Shown here in pieces: positions 38,401-50,460 of a DNA stretch of 64,000 bases. The number at the start of each line of letters is the position of its first letter. Positions within the stretch are counted from its first letter, which is position 1. The stretch is taken from the NCBI GenBank assembly GCA_003586115.2, contig QVOM02000025.1:81938704-82002703 (forward strand), given 5' to 3'. The notes under the pieces were generated by a model. It was not told the DNA's origin. It saw only the letters and a list, made by a program, of their open reading frames with translations, and ran no database searches. The position numbers and the translations under genes are program-made. This stretch comes from Salvator merianae. Lineage: Eukaryota; Chordata; Lepidosauria; Squamata; Teiidae.

Positions 38401-38656
38401 CTGGGGCTGCCGCCGCCGGGGCTGCCGCCTCCCGCTCCCACCGCGAGGAGGGCCCTTCCTTGGCCGCCGCCGCCGCCGCCTCCTTGTCCACCACCTCCTT
38501 GCCGTCGTCCCTGCCGTACCAGAGCCAGGCGAGCAGGGCGGCCACCAAGGCCACCAGCAAGGCCGGCCAGAGTTCCGTCAGACCTGCTGCCCCGTCGTTG
38601 CTCAGCGGCAGCGGCGGCGGCGCCCGGGCAGCCTCGCCCTCCGCGTCCACGGCCAT
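38401..38656 (-). CDS. STBD1: STBD1 exon 1, copy 2
   Basis: Same 85 codons plus one base as 9678-9933, with the same start MAVDAEGEAARA, hydrophobic membrane segment at residues 29-47, alanine-rich tract and GTACCG donor. The surrounding CpG-rich region (about 37940-39770) shows almost no differences from copy 1, less than the intron does. The gene reads right to left with exon 2 at 30171-30946, an intron of about 7.45 kb. Confidence 0.88.
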
Positions 38657-38985
38657 GGCGGGCCGGTAAAGGAGGGACGGAGGCAGGCAGGGAGCGACCG
38701 TGAGAGACGAGGCGGCGGCGGCGGCGGCCCTCCCACCCCGCTCCGGGCAGCAAGACGGCTCTCTGCCTGGAAAAGGCCGGGCCCGCCGCCTTCCGCGAGG
38801 TCTTATATGGCCCGGGGCTGGCGGTGAGGGGGCCGTGCCTGCCCTGCCCCGCTCCGCCCCGCGCTCGGGCACCTGCTTTACTCAGTCGGCCCTGCCTGTC
38901 AGGGGGGAAGGCGACGGCGAGCGCAGGCCGATGGGCGCCCATTGGACCTTGGGGAGAAAGCGCGTCTTGAGTCCTAAAAATAGTC
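38657..38985 (-). promoter_or_regulatory. STBD1: CpG-rich STBD1 promoter, copy 2
   Basis: The same elements as in copy 1: a MEF2 consensus ctaaaaatag at 38974-38983, inverted CCAAT at 38941-38945 and a TATA/CArG-like CCATATAAGA at 38801-38810 on the minus strand. Confidence 0.6.
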
Positions 38986-40847
38986 TGAACATTATAAGGG
39001 GTCAGGCAGGAGCGACGTCGGTAATACGAAGGAAATCAACACCAAAACCATAGGAGAGGAGTCGTGGGGGCAAGCCGCTCAATCAAATGCTTTTGGGGGA
39101 GCACGGAGGGGGCAATAGTGAAGAAAGCTTTCCCACAGCTTTCTGAGGTTTTGGGGCGAGGAAAGGCGAAGGGCATTTTTCAGATGCTTTTGGCGTGCAA
39201 GGGGTGTGTGTGTGTTTGTGTAAAGAAACCCTTTCATGGTTTTTGTTGGTTCACTTCTGCATTTCTATCCCTCACCATTTTTTTAAGAGCTCAAGGTAGT
39301 CGGAGTTATTTTCCTCCACTGTTTTTTATCCTTGCAACAACCCTGTAAGGTAGGCTGTGTTGAGAGGCAGAGGCTGCTGCACCCTGACTTGGAGTGCAAG
39401 AGGGGAATTTCAAGAAAAATCCCTGGATCACTTGGTGGCGGGGGTAAGAGGGGTACAGTATTACTATTATTTTGACTTTTTACCCCATCTAATGAGGTCA
39501 ATTTTTATTTGACTTTTTAACATAGATGTTAGTGTAACCTACCCTGAGATCGTGGGGTATAGGGCATGATAGAAATACAAATAAATAAAAAAAAAAGACT
39601 TCAAGGCAGCAAACATTCTCTTTCACTTACAACAACCCTGTAAAGTAGGGTAGATTAAGAAGCAGAGACTGATCCAGGGTGAAGTACTTTTTTTATTTGG
39701 AAGGGGGTGGGGAAGCAAGGATGGGAAAACCTTTCAAATGCTTTTTCAGTAAAGGGAGAAGGGCAAGAAAAGTCCATCAGGTATTTCTTTTGAGATGCAA
39801 GGAAAATTAGCAAGGGAGAACTTTCAATGCTTTTCTAAGATGTAAGGGGAAAAAAACCCAAAATAGGAGTCTTTCAGATATTGGGGGTGAGGAGATGCAA
39901 AGAAAATACTTGAAATACAAAAATGGTAAAGTAGATTTTTCAAAAATATAAGAAACAAGAAATAGCTAAAGTTTTAAAAGATTTTGTTTCCATTGTGCAA
40001 TGTTGCACAAACTTTCAGAGTGGGCATGAAATCTAGGATCACTCTGTCCCCCCATTCTTCCTCCCCTACAAAGTTTGATGACACCATGGATATTGTATAA
40101 CCTTGCTATAAAATTTCCATAAATTGTCTTCGTAATGTTTCACCTCTCAGGAAACATAAAGGGGATGTAATGAAAAACATTAGGTAATTGAAATGCATTG
40201 GAAAATTATAAACCAAAACTGAATCATCTGGATCTTGCAGATGAAGAATAAGCTTGGGTTGTTTACCTAGGCTTCAAGCACGGTAAGAAATAAAACCACT
40301 CAAACTCAATATATTGATACAGTAAGTATTTACAAAATCATTCTTGCTTTCTATGCAACGTAGGCCACAATCTTGTCATCACTTGAAAGTAAATCCTGTT
40401 AAATCAGAAGAATTGTTGAAGAGGGAAACATACAGCATTGCACCATTTACGAACAAAAAAGTTTTTGCAAAATATTAGTAAGTGCTCCTTTTCCCATGTA
40501 ATTTTGTGCAAAGTTATTTGTATGTCTTCTAAATGTTCTAATGTTTGTGCAAGATATTGCAGAACATAAATGCATATGATTTCATAGCATCAATAGTGTA
40601 TTGAGGTGACAAGCAGATGGTAGAACCAATCTCAGGAGTAAAAGGTGTTTTTACACCCTGTGGTGTCCCCTTTATTCTCTTGTCTGACTTAATGGCCATT
40701 ACTGTAGTTTTCCCACTTAAGAATCATTGTTATTCATAATGTTGATGCCTGCTGTGCGTGGTGGGTTACACGCCTAAAAACAAGTGAGATTATTGCGAAC
40801 TTGCAGTCTTCCAGAAACCCAAATGAAAGTAGACACAACTGGACATA

Positions 40848-41156
40848 CAGTAGAGTCTCGATTATCCGTCCTTCGGTCATCCGACATTCTGGATTATCCG
40901 ACGTTGCGGCTGCTTGGGGGCGTGGCTGTAGGCATTTCCGCACCCCAGACACCCCCCCAAACATGGCGGCCGCGATGGGCAAGGAGAGAAGCGCAAGTGA
41001 AACCTCGCCCCAAAACACACCAGGACCTTCGCCATTCGCAACCCCCTTTTCACTTTGTGATTTCAAGGCTTTTCTTAGACCCTCTGGATTATCCGACGGT
41101 TTCGGCTATCCGACTATCAGCCCGCCCGTTTATGTTGGATAGTCGAGACTCTACTG
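40848..41156. mobile_element. Intact pogo/Tigger-like MITE upstream of STBD1 copy 2
   Basis: 309 bases between cagtagagtctcgattatcc and its inverted copy ending agtcgagactctactg, flanked by TA on both sides (40846-40847 and 41157-41158), as for IS630/Tc1/mariner-class pogo elements. Inside, aaacatggcggccgc near 40959-40973 is a strong YY1-type motif. There is no transposase. Confidence 0.88.
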
Positions 41157-41159
41157 TAG

Positions 41160-41345
41160 TTGGTTATGCACCCATTATTGTTGGATACCACTGAGTCGTG
41201 AACAATTCCTCCTCTATGCCATTTCCTTGGCAAAGATACAGAAGGGGTTTGCCATTGCCTACTTCCAAGGAGAGGCTGGGAATCAAACCTGCAACCCTCT
41301 GCTTTCCAGGCAGTTTGATCTACCATTGAGCTACACTATTCCCAT
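41160..41345 (-). mobile_element. tRNA-derived SINE with BovB-like segment
   Basis: cttggcaaagatacagaagg followed by ggtttgccattgcctactt matches the 3' region shared by BovB and its partner SINEs. gggaatcaaacctgcaaccc and later gatctaccattgagctac look like an antisense tRNA-type promoter part. Consistent with a Sauria-SINE-type element. Confidence 0.6.
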
Positions 41346-41879
41346 ATGCACTTATTAGCCAACCCTAAATTGAAACATGCCAGAAAGAGAACAGAACTGG
41401 AATAAAGCTCTGAGTGGCTTGATGTAATGGAGTGCTGGACAGCAACCCACCACCCCAGGTGACTTCTCAGTCATGAGCGTTACGTACATAGTGGAAAAAT
41501 GACAAAGGCAGGAGCTGCACCACAGTGGATTTCCGATGATGGTTTCCAAGCAACTGTGTTTCTGGAGACACAGGAAAGAGCCCTAGAAGTCAGTAAATTT
41601 CTGTGTCTCAAAGTAGGACTACTGCAAAAAAGAATCTCAAAACTACTGACTGGAAAACTCAAAACTACTAGTTGTCCAGTGACATTCAGTGAAACTTTTA
41701 TGACATCACAAAGATAAAAGCAAAAGTGAATATATATAAAAATACAAAAAATGAACAGCAACAATTTACAACGGGCCTCTCTAGAGTTGTACGTGCATCA
41801 AAACACATATCGAAGGTCATTTATAGGTTAAGGTCACTAGTAAAAACTAGAAAGTAACAAATCCATATATGAGCTCTTC

Positions 41880-44010
41880 TGGTGGTAAAATAAAACTTAG
41901 GGATTCTTGAAAGGGATCCTTAAATGGCCAGATATGTTTTGACCCACAGGAACAGGTCTTCCTCAGTGGCCAAATGCAAGAAATCCCAAAATGTAACAGC
42001 TACCAAATAAACCCCAAGGGCATTTGAGCCAATATAAATACTAACTCTGAACAGTAGCACTGAGATTTTCTAAATAGTAAAGTCTCTGAAAACAGGGCTT
42101 GTCAGATTGCTGGCAACAAAGTGCCATCAGCTAAGGGTGCGATCAGACAGTGATTTTTTTCAGAGCCTTTAAGAAAAAGCATCCCATCCTCAGATGCACA
42201 AAAAATGCCTTCTAAACAGTTATACGAATATAGGGCTGAAAACTATATTTTGCCACATTGCAGCCTAGTGTCAGGCAGCACTTACCCTGATTATAGGTGT
42301 TTGCCACTGATTGGCCACTTGGCAGGAAACCCCCACCTCTGCTTATGTAGTTTCCTGCCCATCCCAGCTTAAAGAAAGAGATTCCCCCAGAGCTACGAAA
42401 TCGTGAATATTGAAGAGGCAACTTTTCTGAGACTTCAAGACAGCTAAGTTGAATGTAGGGGAAAATGTCTGTTGTACACTCAGATTTGTTCAGGGTGTGC
42501 CTTCTTAACTGTGTCTGATTGCATCCTGAGTTTGCACTGCAGCAGCAGCAAAGTGATGTAAAAACACTTCCAACAGTGCTTTCCACCCCTCTGCGGCAGG
42601 ATGATGGCCCAGTGGGTGCAGAATTGTGTGTGCCCTGCATCTTTCAGGGCATTACCAGTGTGCTTTCCTGTCCTCTCACATACATTTGTTTTACTTGTTG
42701 CACTTGAGTACTCAGAAGGTGACAGCACTGTTCAAATCACATCTAAAGGAAGTCAATTCAATAAAAATACGGAAAAGCAACAGCACTAAACTTAACTGTC
42801 AAAGACTAATGCAAATAAGTTTGTTTTCAAGCCTTAAGCCTAGTTTTAGCTCTGTAAAGAAGGAATTCTATAGCTAGGATGCCACCACAGTGGAGGCCCT
42901 GTTTTAAATCTCTGCTTCATGCAACTTCCTCAGTGGGAGATCTACTTGAAGCACTTCTTCTAATCTGAAAGCTTTTGGGGCACAGACCCTAAGCCATTTC
43001 AGGCTTCCTATATTAAAACTTAAAAAATGTATCTGTTCCAGCTCAAAAAGTGGTTCACCAATCTATTAGTAGATTGCTTCCTGCCCTCATCTAAAATTCC
43101 AAAATACACCAAACACACAAAAATGGGAGTTGGGAATGGCTGCTTGGATGACATTTGAGGGAGGAGACTGTCTCTGTCAAGACAGATGGAGATATCTGAG
43201 ACTCATCCTCTCTCCCTCTTCCACAGCCTGTTATGTGGACTGTTCCCCTTTCCTAAATAGGCGGGGATGAGCTTTGCAACTCCTGACTACAGCTGAAATG
43301 AAATTCTTCTACAGTTACAGCACAGTCCTATGAATGGCTGTTCAGGTCAGCCGTGGGTTCGGTGAAACTTCTTCCCAGGTAACTGCTTGTGATTGCAGAC
43401 TTGTTTGTAGCCATGTCTTCATTTTCTTGGAGGAACAAACCTATTGAGCAGAACGGTCCTTCCTTTCAAGTAGACCTGCGCTGTTAGATTTTTTTAGAAA
43501 GCTGAGATTTTTTTCATATTCGTGTTTTAATATGAGATTTTTAGGACATACTTTGACCCAAGTTAGGTTGCTGTAGAAACCTAAGTTATTCGGACATAAT
43601 TTTTTTTGCTTGCTTGTCATCTGAAGGAGCGCCTTTTCCCATATAGACCTGCCTGTGCTTTAAGATGACACAGTGAGGGCCTTCTTGTAGTTTTGCTACC
43701 CTCGTAAGTGCAAGGATCTGTGGCACGCAAAGCAGCCGTCTTTATGGTACCCTTCAGCTTTGGAATAGCCTCCCAGTGGCTGTTTCCCTATATGAAAAAA
43801 CAACTTCATATGTTTTTTGGCACCTGGTTAAAACAAACCTCTGCACCCGGGCCTTTGATTCATAGTTCGTCCTGCCAGGATGGGACAGAGGGAGAGAAAT
43901 TGAGTGGATTGTATTTTAAATATATTTTAGTGTCTCTGTTTTACCTTATTTTGTGACACGTTCTGGGACCTCCAGATAAAAGGTGGGCTACAAATGTTAT
44001 AAATCAATTT
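41880..44010. mobile_element. Dispersed repeat tracts upstream of STBD1 copy 2
   Basis: 41925-42010 contains a phrase with caggaacaggtcttcctcag, 43310-43400 a widespread vertebrate repeat with cttcccaggtaactgcttgt, and 43680-44010 a repeat sharing its middle with 7830-7930. No exon was accepted on either strand between them. Confidence 0.4.
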
Positions 44011-44331
44011 GTTTTACTTGGAAAGGACTCTCAATTGAATATCATAGGACTGACTTATGAGTCAGCGTTTGTAAGAGCAGGCTATATGGCTCTACTTCAG
44101 TATGTGCGCCCTGTCAGCATGAGATGTTAAATATTGTTGGCTGACACAAACTTCAGGTCATAAAGGATGACAGTAAAAATCAGAGTGGGTTCAAAACATA
44201 AATATTGGTTTTTCTGCAGAGAAAAATACAAAAGGTTTACTGTAGAAGTGTGCAAAGGCTGTTCTGAGTAACTAAGAACAGCTACACACTCTCACAGTGC
44301 CTCAAGTAAATGCTCTTATTTTCTTTTCAAG

Positions 44332-44378
44332 CCTGGCACAGATGTGGTGAAGCTCCAACAGGCCTGAAGGAGTACATG
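44332..44378 (+). CDS. Unrecognised plus-strand gene, candidate exon A
   Basis: Acceptor tgctcttattttcttttcaag and donor ATG then GTGGGT bound 47 bases, phase 1 in and 0 out, encoding WHRCGEAPTGLKEYM. It joins exon B in frame. The exon is short and the donor only fair, so this is a tentative member of the gene whose better exons are at 48732, 56205 and 57005. Confidence 0.3.
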
Positions 44379-45542
44379 GTGGGTTGATGACGTTATTATA
44401 TGACGTGGCACGATGGAGCTTCACCCACTCCTGCCAGCTTTGGAGAGCTGGGTAAGGGGAAACGCAGGGCTGACACAGATGAGGCCATGTATGAGTTCCT
44501 TCTGAATGCCCAGAAAGGCATGCTAGGACACCTAACTCCAGACTCCGTTATGAGGTTGGGTGACTGTTTTGTGTTACTTGAAATACCAGTTGGTGTATCT
44601 CTGGTTGCCTGAGAGTTGAAAGATCAGTGGCAAAAATGAGCATCTGCTTGTGAAAGGCCAAACTAGTTAGCAGGAACAGAAAATATGTGTAGAAATGTCC
44701 ATGGCGTAATATTCCAATCAAAGGCCGCATTCATACCTCAACAGTGTAGGTTGTACTGAGGAGGAGATGCTCGTTCCCACCCCTGTGGCAAGTGGTGGGC
44801 GTTCTTAACTTCCCATGCCCCTCCCCTCAGCATCTTCAAAGCTGACAACTCAGCTGTGGAAATGAGTTGTCAGCCTCGAAGACTAAAGGTCTCTGCCATG
44901 CTAGAAGATGTCCCGGAAATGGGTCTTTCCAGGGGCGACGCTTGCACGGAAGTCTATATATAAGAGTGGCAAAAGCACCTCAGTGCTTTCCCTCCACTCT
45001 GAGGAAGAACACTTCAGGGGGCACTTGCAGGCCCTCCAGCACCCTTGTCAGAGCACTCTTCCTCCAGCTTCTGAACACCACATCCTTGGGGTTCCTCAGG
45101 GCGTCAGGCACCATAAGTATGGATGCTTCCCTAAGTACTCAGGAGCAAATTCTGCTCCATGGTGTTTAACCACAAAGGCACGATGACTTGGTAGCTCCTC
45201 TCTGAGGAAGAAAAAAAAATCCAACCATGTATAATAGAGGGAAAACAAAGGTCAACATGAATATAAGAAGTAGGGAAATTTGCCAGACTGTAAATGGTTG
45301 GTACTTATGCACAGGAATCTGTGGTTTATCAACTCCTTGGCTGGTGTCCCACTGGAGATAGTTTTCTTTGACTCTGGCCTGAAGCCTGGCACTAGTTATT
45401 CCATCAGCTTACTGTAGAGTTGTGAGTTAAATTGTACTGAGTACTTTTCCAAAAAGGGGTAATAACAGGTGGAATTGGATATGCAAGTTGGAATTCCTGG
45501 TTTGTTAGCTTTTCTACATAAAATGTTTAATTATTTCTTAAG

Positions 45543-45596
45543 GACAAAGGAAGACCAAAAGCCTCAAAAATACAAAAAGATAAACTGTTCAACACA
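45543..45596 (+). CDS. Unrecognised plus-strand gene, candidate exon B
   Basis: 54 bases between acceptor aattatttcttaag and donor ACA then GTGAGT, phase 0 at both ends, encoding DKGRPKASKIQKDKLFNT. Lys-rich. It fits in frame after exon A and before exon C or directly before the exon at 48732. Confidence 0.33.
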
Positions 45597-47270
45597 GTGA
45601 GTTTGTTGTGAGGAATTCCTAGTAAAGTAAATTCCTTAGTAAGTGTATTCTGAGATACTGCCAAAAGTTTTCTGCTTGCTTTTACTTAATTGAGCACTCG
45701 TATAAAATCCAGAAGTATCAGGTTTTAGACTAGGGTTCTTCTGGTAACGTTAGCTTTCTGTTTGTAAAAATCATAGGGGTCTGAAATGATACAGCCAAGA
45801 TATAGATCTATTATCTCAAGAAGCACTTAGAATATAGATTATTTCTCCATTACAAATGTTTGCTGAACTAAGTTTCTCAAAGATGAATAATTTTAATTAC
45901 GTTAACAATGGAAATGCTTTATTTTTATTACAAAGTCATTCATAAGTCAGTTGTGTTTTATTTCTAGGACACACACTAGAAGAAGATTAAAGTATCATTA
46001 AGCAATGTTGGAAAAATTACAGGCATCCAGGAGCATAGTGCTTTATCCTCAGTAATCTGAGGCATTTAGATACTGCTTTTTTGCAGAAAGTGATTTGTAA
46101 GTAACAGTTATAGCTGCATAACCAGTTATGACAACATTTAATCTATGTTGGCAAGAAGTATTACTTCTGTCACCTTCCCAGTATGTTCAGCATGAGGTGT
46201 AATGAAGATGAACTCAGTTGCAGCTAAATCAACGTCCACGCATTGACTTTGTTCAACTTTCTGAGTGCTAGTTTTAAATGCTTGATTTGCTTCCCCATAT
46301 TTTTGTGGGTCAGTGAGGGTTGCAAGCAGGCAAGATTGGGGGTTGGAACGTGCATAGATGGCTGCGATATAACATTGCCTGTGTTATATGCCTACTGCTC
46401 TCAGCTACCCTTTGTATTCTATTATCTACAATAAAGGCACATCTCACTGCTAAGTCTGTATTTCTGGTCTATGGGAGAAGGGGCAAAGTTGGTGATTCTG
46501 ACAATACTACTTGTTAAAAATAGTTTTCGTACTTTATATTTGATTTCTTAACTCCAGACCTTTCTTTATCTGTGGTGAGGTTTAGAGAAATTAAGATTTT
46601 TGGTTAGAGTGGGTGGTTAGGCCTTGGTAGGTTTATCAGATCCTATTAACAAATTAGATTTACCAATTATGCTAATTTAACATTATTACCCAATTTGATG
46701 CTGTTCTCAAAAGGTGATGTCAGACTTTAGGACAGGATTAAAAGATTATTCTGGTGAAAGATTAAACCACAGTTGAAGGAGTCCAGTGCAAGAAGCTTTG
46801 CTATATAGATTTTGCAGAGCTACACAAATTATAAAGTAGATGTTAGCAAAAAAACCCACCAATGCTCTGCTTCTAGATACACGTGAAGGCATTGATTAAA
46901 ATGCTGGAAGATACATTAAAATCAGTTTAAATCAAAACTTTCATGTTCATTAAACTTTTTTATCTTTACCTAATCATGGTCATAATTTGAATTCTAAGAC
47001 CCACTAATGAGATCTCATTCCGAGCTATCTCGTTAAAAAAGGGAAAGGCTAATTGGATGCCAGTGTGAATCTATTTCCAGTATCCAGGGCTCTTAATCTT
47101 CTCGTGTCATTCAGAGCTTTTAACTGTACAGGATATTAAATGTCGTTTTAATTTATAGATACACAGGTGCTGAATCTTCACAGTAGCAGCCTTGGAGTGT
47201 TCACATGTTGGATTGCTTACCTCTTTAGAGATCATGTTAAAAGATCATGTGATAATATTTATATTTTCAG

Positions 47271-47391
47271 GGAAGTATGAACTATAGACTGACAGATTTA
47301 ACAGAACTGCCCTTCTACAGTAATTTTCTCTTTGCCTGTGCAAAGCAAACCACCCTCAAACAGTGGGAAGATATGAGCTTTGGAGGCAAAG
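47271..47391 (+). CDS. Unrecognised plus-strand gene, candidate exon C
   Basis: Acceptor tttatattttcag, then GSMNYRLTDLTELPFYSNFL followed by FACAKQTTLKQWEDMSFGGK, with a donor AAAG then GTGTGT. The peptide looks like globular protein. Entry phase 0 fits exon B, but exit phase 1 does not fit the exon at 48732, so another exon must lie between or this one is skipped. The following 300 bases are dispersed repeat. Confidence 0.3.
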
Positions 47392-47477
47392 GTGTGTGTA
47401 TCTTTGGTGGCGAAGCACAAGCCCAAGGAGAAAGGCCTAAACCAAGGAGGGAGATTCTGTGTCAGAGCTAAGGCTGT

Positions 47478-47880
47478 ACCTACATAAAGTAAAAAAAAAA
47501 AGTGGCTCAAAGGAAGCTTAGAGGTAGACTAGTAGTGTCATCGTGCTGGTGTCTTAATCCATATCAAAGGCCAGAAAAATGCGCTTTCAAATGTACTAGA
47601 GTGGAATGGGAACTCTAGCGTCTGCATGCCAGCAGTCATAAAAAGCTTTCTGTAGCATTCACTGTTACGTAGTAGTGCTAGTTGTTTTATATTTAGGAGC
47701 CCATATTTGCCAAACTGTAATATTTGAAAAGACCAGTGCAAGTTTTTCATCACCATCTTGTGAAAATAGCCTTTATAGAAGCCGCTGATGATGACAGGTA
47801 ACAGTCGAAACTCATCTGCCTTTATTTCCTTTTATGAGTCTTCGGAGAGGGGCGGCATACAAATCCAATTAATAAATAAT
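47478..47880. mobile_element. Dispersed repeat related to 2940-3070
   Basis: The stretch with gtcttaatccatatcaaagg and then ccagaaaaatgcg matches text at 2995-3025 (taatccatattaaagaccag). The right end ggcggcatacaaatccaatt followed by aataaataataaa is a typical reptilian non-LTR tail. Confidence 0.55.
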
Positions 47881-48731
47881 AAATGACCTGTTCCTTTGCA
47901 TTGGATTGCATTGTTTGGCTCCCTAGATAATATTCACATAAAGAACTTAAGGCATTTCTGTTTATTTCTTTTATTAAGTGTTTCAGTGTGTCAGTGTTGC
48001 CTTTTTGATATTGTCCCTGCATTTTGATGCATTTTGATTATGACAGAGCTTTTATTTAAAATATATGTATACACATCTTCCTTATTATAGTGATATTGTG
48101 AGTTTTACGGTGTGCGCATCTTTGCTAGATCCTTTTGCTTGTTGATCTCAGGTTGTTTGCATCTATTTATTAAAGGGGACTTTTGGTTTTTATACCACTG
48201 AAAAATAAGTCAGCAAGTAACTTCTGCTCCTGCTAACAAGAACTCATCACCTGGAATTAAATTTTTCACAGATTTATTTGAAAGACCCACATATTGCCTC
48301 AACTAGAAACTCTTGACCCCTTATATCATGTGGAATACCTCTACACCTGATTTCTCTTATGCTGTAAAGTATTTAGCCCTTATCCATCTGTTAGTGACTG
48401 TCAGGATCAATCTACTAGTATTGTTAGAGTGAAATCAAAGTCCTAGGGATAAAGATACATCTCCTGCTGTGTTTGGCTTCAAAGTCAGTTTCAAGATGAG
48501 GTGTCAAGGCTACCTCCCCAAACGGAACTATCTATTTAAGACAGAATTAAATGCCAGGTTATTTCTGTGTTTAGCAGGCATGTAGAATTTAATGAAATAT
48601 TCTCCCAAGGAATCAAACTGTTAAACTGTTTGGCTTCGTTTCAGTTTTATCAGCACTGAACTGAAGTTGTTGGTTCCAGTTCAGGCTACTAGAATTTCAG
48701 TAACCACTTCAGCTGGTTCAATCTTGCTCAG

Positions 48732-48868
48732 AATAAACAGGAACTTCGTGCCATATGCAGCCTCTGGCCTGAAATGATGAACTGCTGCCAGTCACTGTTG
48801 GTCGTACTGAATTACATGGACTGCAAGCTTGCTCGCCACATAGCATCTTCCTACGCTTTTAAGGAGAC
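48732..48868 (+). CDS. Unrecognised plus-strand gene, exon D
   Basis: Acceptor ggttcaatcttgctcag and a perfect donor (GAC then GTAAGT) bound 137 bases, phase 0 in and 2 out. It encodes NKQELRAICSLWPEMMNCCQ and then SLLVVLNYMDCKLARHIASS, YAFKE plus a split Thr codon. The peptide has the mix of buried and charged residues expected of a folded helical protein. The split codon is completed by the exon at 56205. I do not recognise the family. Confidence 0.5.
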
Positions 48869-48992
48869 GTAAGTATTAAGGATGTTATTTATCACAGTCA
48901 TTTTCACAGTGGGATGGAACATGCTATTACATCTCAAATATTAAAGCTGTCAGTTTTAACTAGTTATTTATGAGATATATAGTCTAATTCTA

Positions 48993-49197
48993 AGGGCCCA
49001 GTCACACCTAAGTTTTAATCCAGCTTCGGTCCACTTTCAGACTGAGAGAACACGTCAGTGAAGTAGTAAGATGTTTTCTTTCAGCATTATCTAATTCAGA
49101 AAATTAGATGATGTGGAAAGAAAATGATTAGCCGCTTTGCTGATAGGTTCTTTTCATAGATTGAAGTTGGATTAAAACCTAGGTGTGACTGGACCCT
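48993..49197. mobile_element. MITE with about 30-base terminal inverted repeats
   Basis: The left end agggcccagtcacacctaag and right end cctaggtgtgactggaccct are inverted copies, extending inward through a ttttaatcca / tggattaaaa pair. Related fragment at 15650-15810. Non-coding. Confidence 0.75.
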
Positions 49198-49339
49198 AAA
49201 AGATGGTATACAAATAAGAACAGATAATGAAGGAAATCAAACTGAAACATTAACAGTCTCATGTTTAAAAAGGGCAACGCTACTAAACAAATGAATTTTA
49301 CTCTAATGAAACCAAATACTTCAGTAAACCAAAGCCAGC

Positions 49340-49690
49340 AAAATCAATCAGTCAAAATAAGCTTTGCAGCAGTTCCACAGACAAACTCTTTTACAGTGGG
49401 CACTGTCCAGGTCATCTGCATTTGACATTGGCGGTTGGCCACCGTATTGTGTTGCACGCAGTTTGCACGTACACGAACTTATGGTCTCTGTGACATTTAT
49501 GGAATCTGCCTCCTTTGCAAGCAATTCTGCAGTATTCCCCACATTGCAAAGCCTGCCATTGGGACCGCTGTGTATGGGGTGAATGAGCTCAGAGAGACTG
49601 AATTACAGAATTTGTCCAGCTGCTTGTCCCATTTCTGTTTTAATGCAGTTGCCAACCCTAGGTCAGAATGCTTCACTTTGAGTTAGTCTC
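49340..49690 (-). pseudogene. Unassigned ORF-like island, possible decayed retrocopy
   Basis: GC content and CpG are higher than the surroundings. On the minus strand two overlapping frames look protein-like: one reads LATALKQKWDKQLDKFCNSV and later FTPYTAVPMAGFAM, then an apparent shift leads to GNTAELLAKEADSINVTETI. The same stretch is open on the plus strand. No splice sites bound it. It could be a frameshifted processed pseudogene or a transposon relic; I could not name the parent. Confidence 0.25.
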
Positions 49691-49991
49691 TTCCAGATAA
49701 TCCTTCCTGAAATGCTCCTGAATGCTCTCAACTGTATTTCCATAGCAGGCAAATGGAGTAGAAACAGTGGCAGCTACAATCACTTTCTGGCCAGAGGGTT
49801 GTTATGGTAAAAGAGTAGGAAGAGATTATGTTTGACTGGCAAATAGGGGACAGAGCTCACTATTTTTGATCTATCCTTGTACATTTGTTCTTTGCACCCC
49901 TGCCACCAATCATAAAACCTCCATGGAATACTGTAGGTACAAAAAAATAAGTAGTTATATCAGGAAAGCAAAAATCAGTAAAATAAGAACT

Positions 49992-49997
49992 TTTATT
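49992..49997 (-). terminator. FAM47E: Poly(A) signal of FAM47E
   Basis: AATAAA on the minus strand, 353 bases past the stop codon of the proposed last FAM47E exon. Confidence 0.5.
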
Positions 49998-50349
49998 GGG
50001 TACATTACAACCAATGTTTAACTTGCAGTATATGAATTTTCATACTGTACAGCTACAATATCACACTCATAACAAACATACATTTTCCCTAACATGTTAA
50101 CACTTCTAACCACCATGTAACAGGCATGTTTTGCATTCCGTACTTCTAATGGCCAGTGTTTGCATTTTGCCCTTACCCTTCCATTGCTTGATTCAATTTC
50201 TTGTGTTTAATACATTATGTCATTTCTGATGAAGAGAGGGAAGAACAGTTGATGGAAATACAGCTTTTGTATTAGCAGTATTAGTAGCTTTCTGGCTTGA
50301 TTAAAACCAGCAGCCAACCAAATGAGCACTAGCTAACCAAGATGGCTAC

Positions 50350-50460
50350 TTAGAAGATTGAGGAAGAAGGCAATCTTAGTTCTTCAAAAATATTCTGAGA
50401 TACTCTCCTTGAAGATCCATTCTCCTCCATTGCCTTTTCAGGACTACTTGCAGCCAACAT
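50350..50460 (-). CDS. FAM47E: FAM47E candidate last coding exon
   Basis: The minus strand shows an excellent acceptor (CTTCAGTTTCTTTTGCAG) followed, in the phase 0 required by the exon at 57407, by MLAASSPEKAMEENGSSRRV, then SQNIFEELRLPSSSIF and TAA. A poly(A) signal follows about 350 bases on. The peptide itself is not diagnostic, so the assignment rests on phase, splice quality, poly(A) signal and position. An internal exon may exist between this and 57407. Confidence 0.5.
   Translation of the reverse strand: MLAASSPEKAMEENGSSRRVSQNIFEELRLPSSSIF

Larger units (their letters stand above)
28754..40941. repeat. Large duplicated block, copy 2
   Basis: Same orientation and content as 1-12217. 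The homology continues to the base where copy 1 meets the N run. To the right, copy 2 runs on without interruption through the rest of the pogo-like element into FAM47E. This copy therefore has the syntenic context expected for STBD1: CCDC158 tail to tail on the left, FAM47E upstream on the right. Confidence 0.97.

Noticed and set aside
41260..41345. A tRNA gene
   Set aside because: Only the promoter-like part is tRNA-like, in antisense and joined to a BovB-like segment; it is a SINE.
43381..43455. Possible first exon of the plus gene (MSSFSWRNKPIEQNGPSFQ)
   Set aside because: Starts at the end of a widespread dispersed repeat, the donor is poor (GTAGAC) and exit phase does not fit the exon at 44332.
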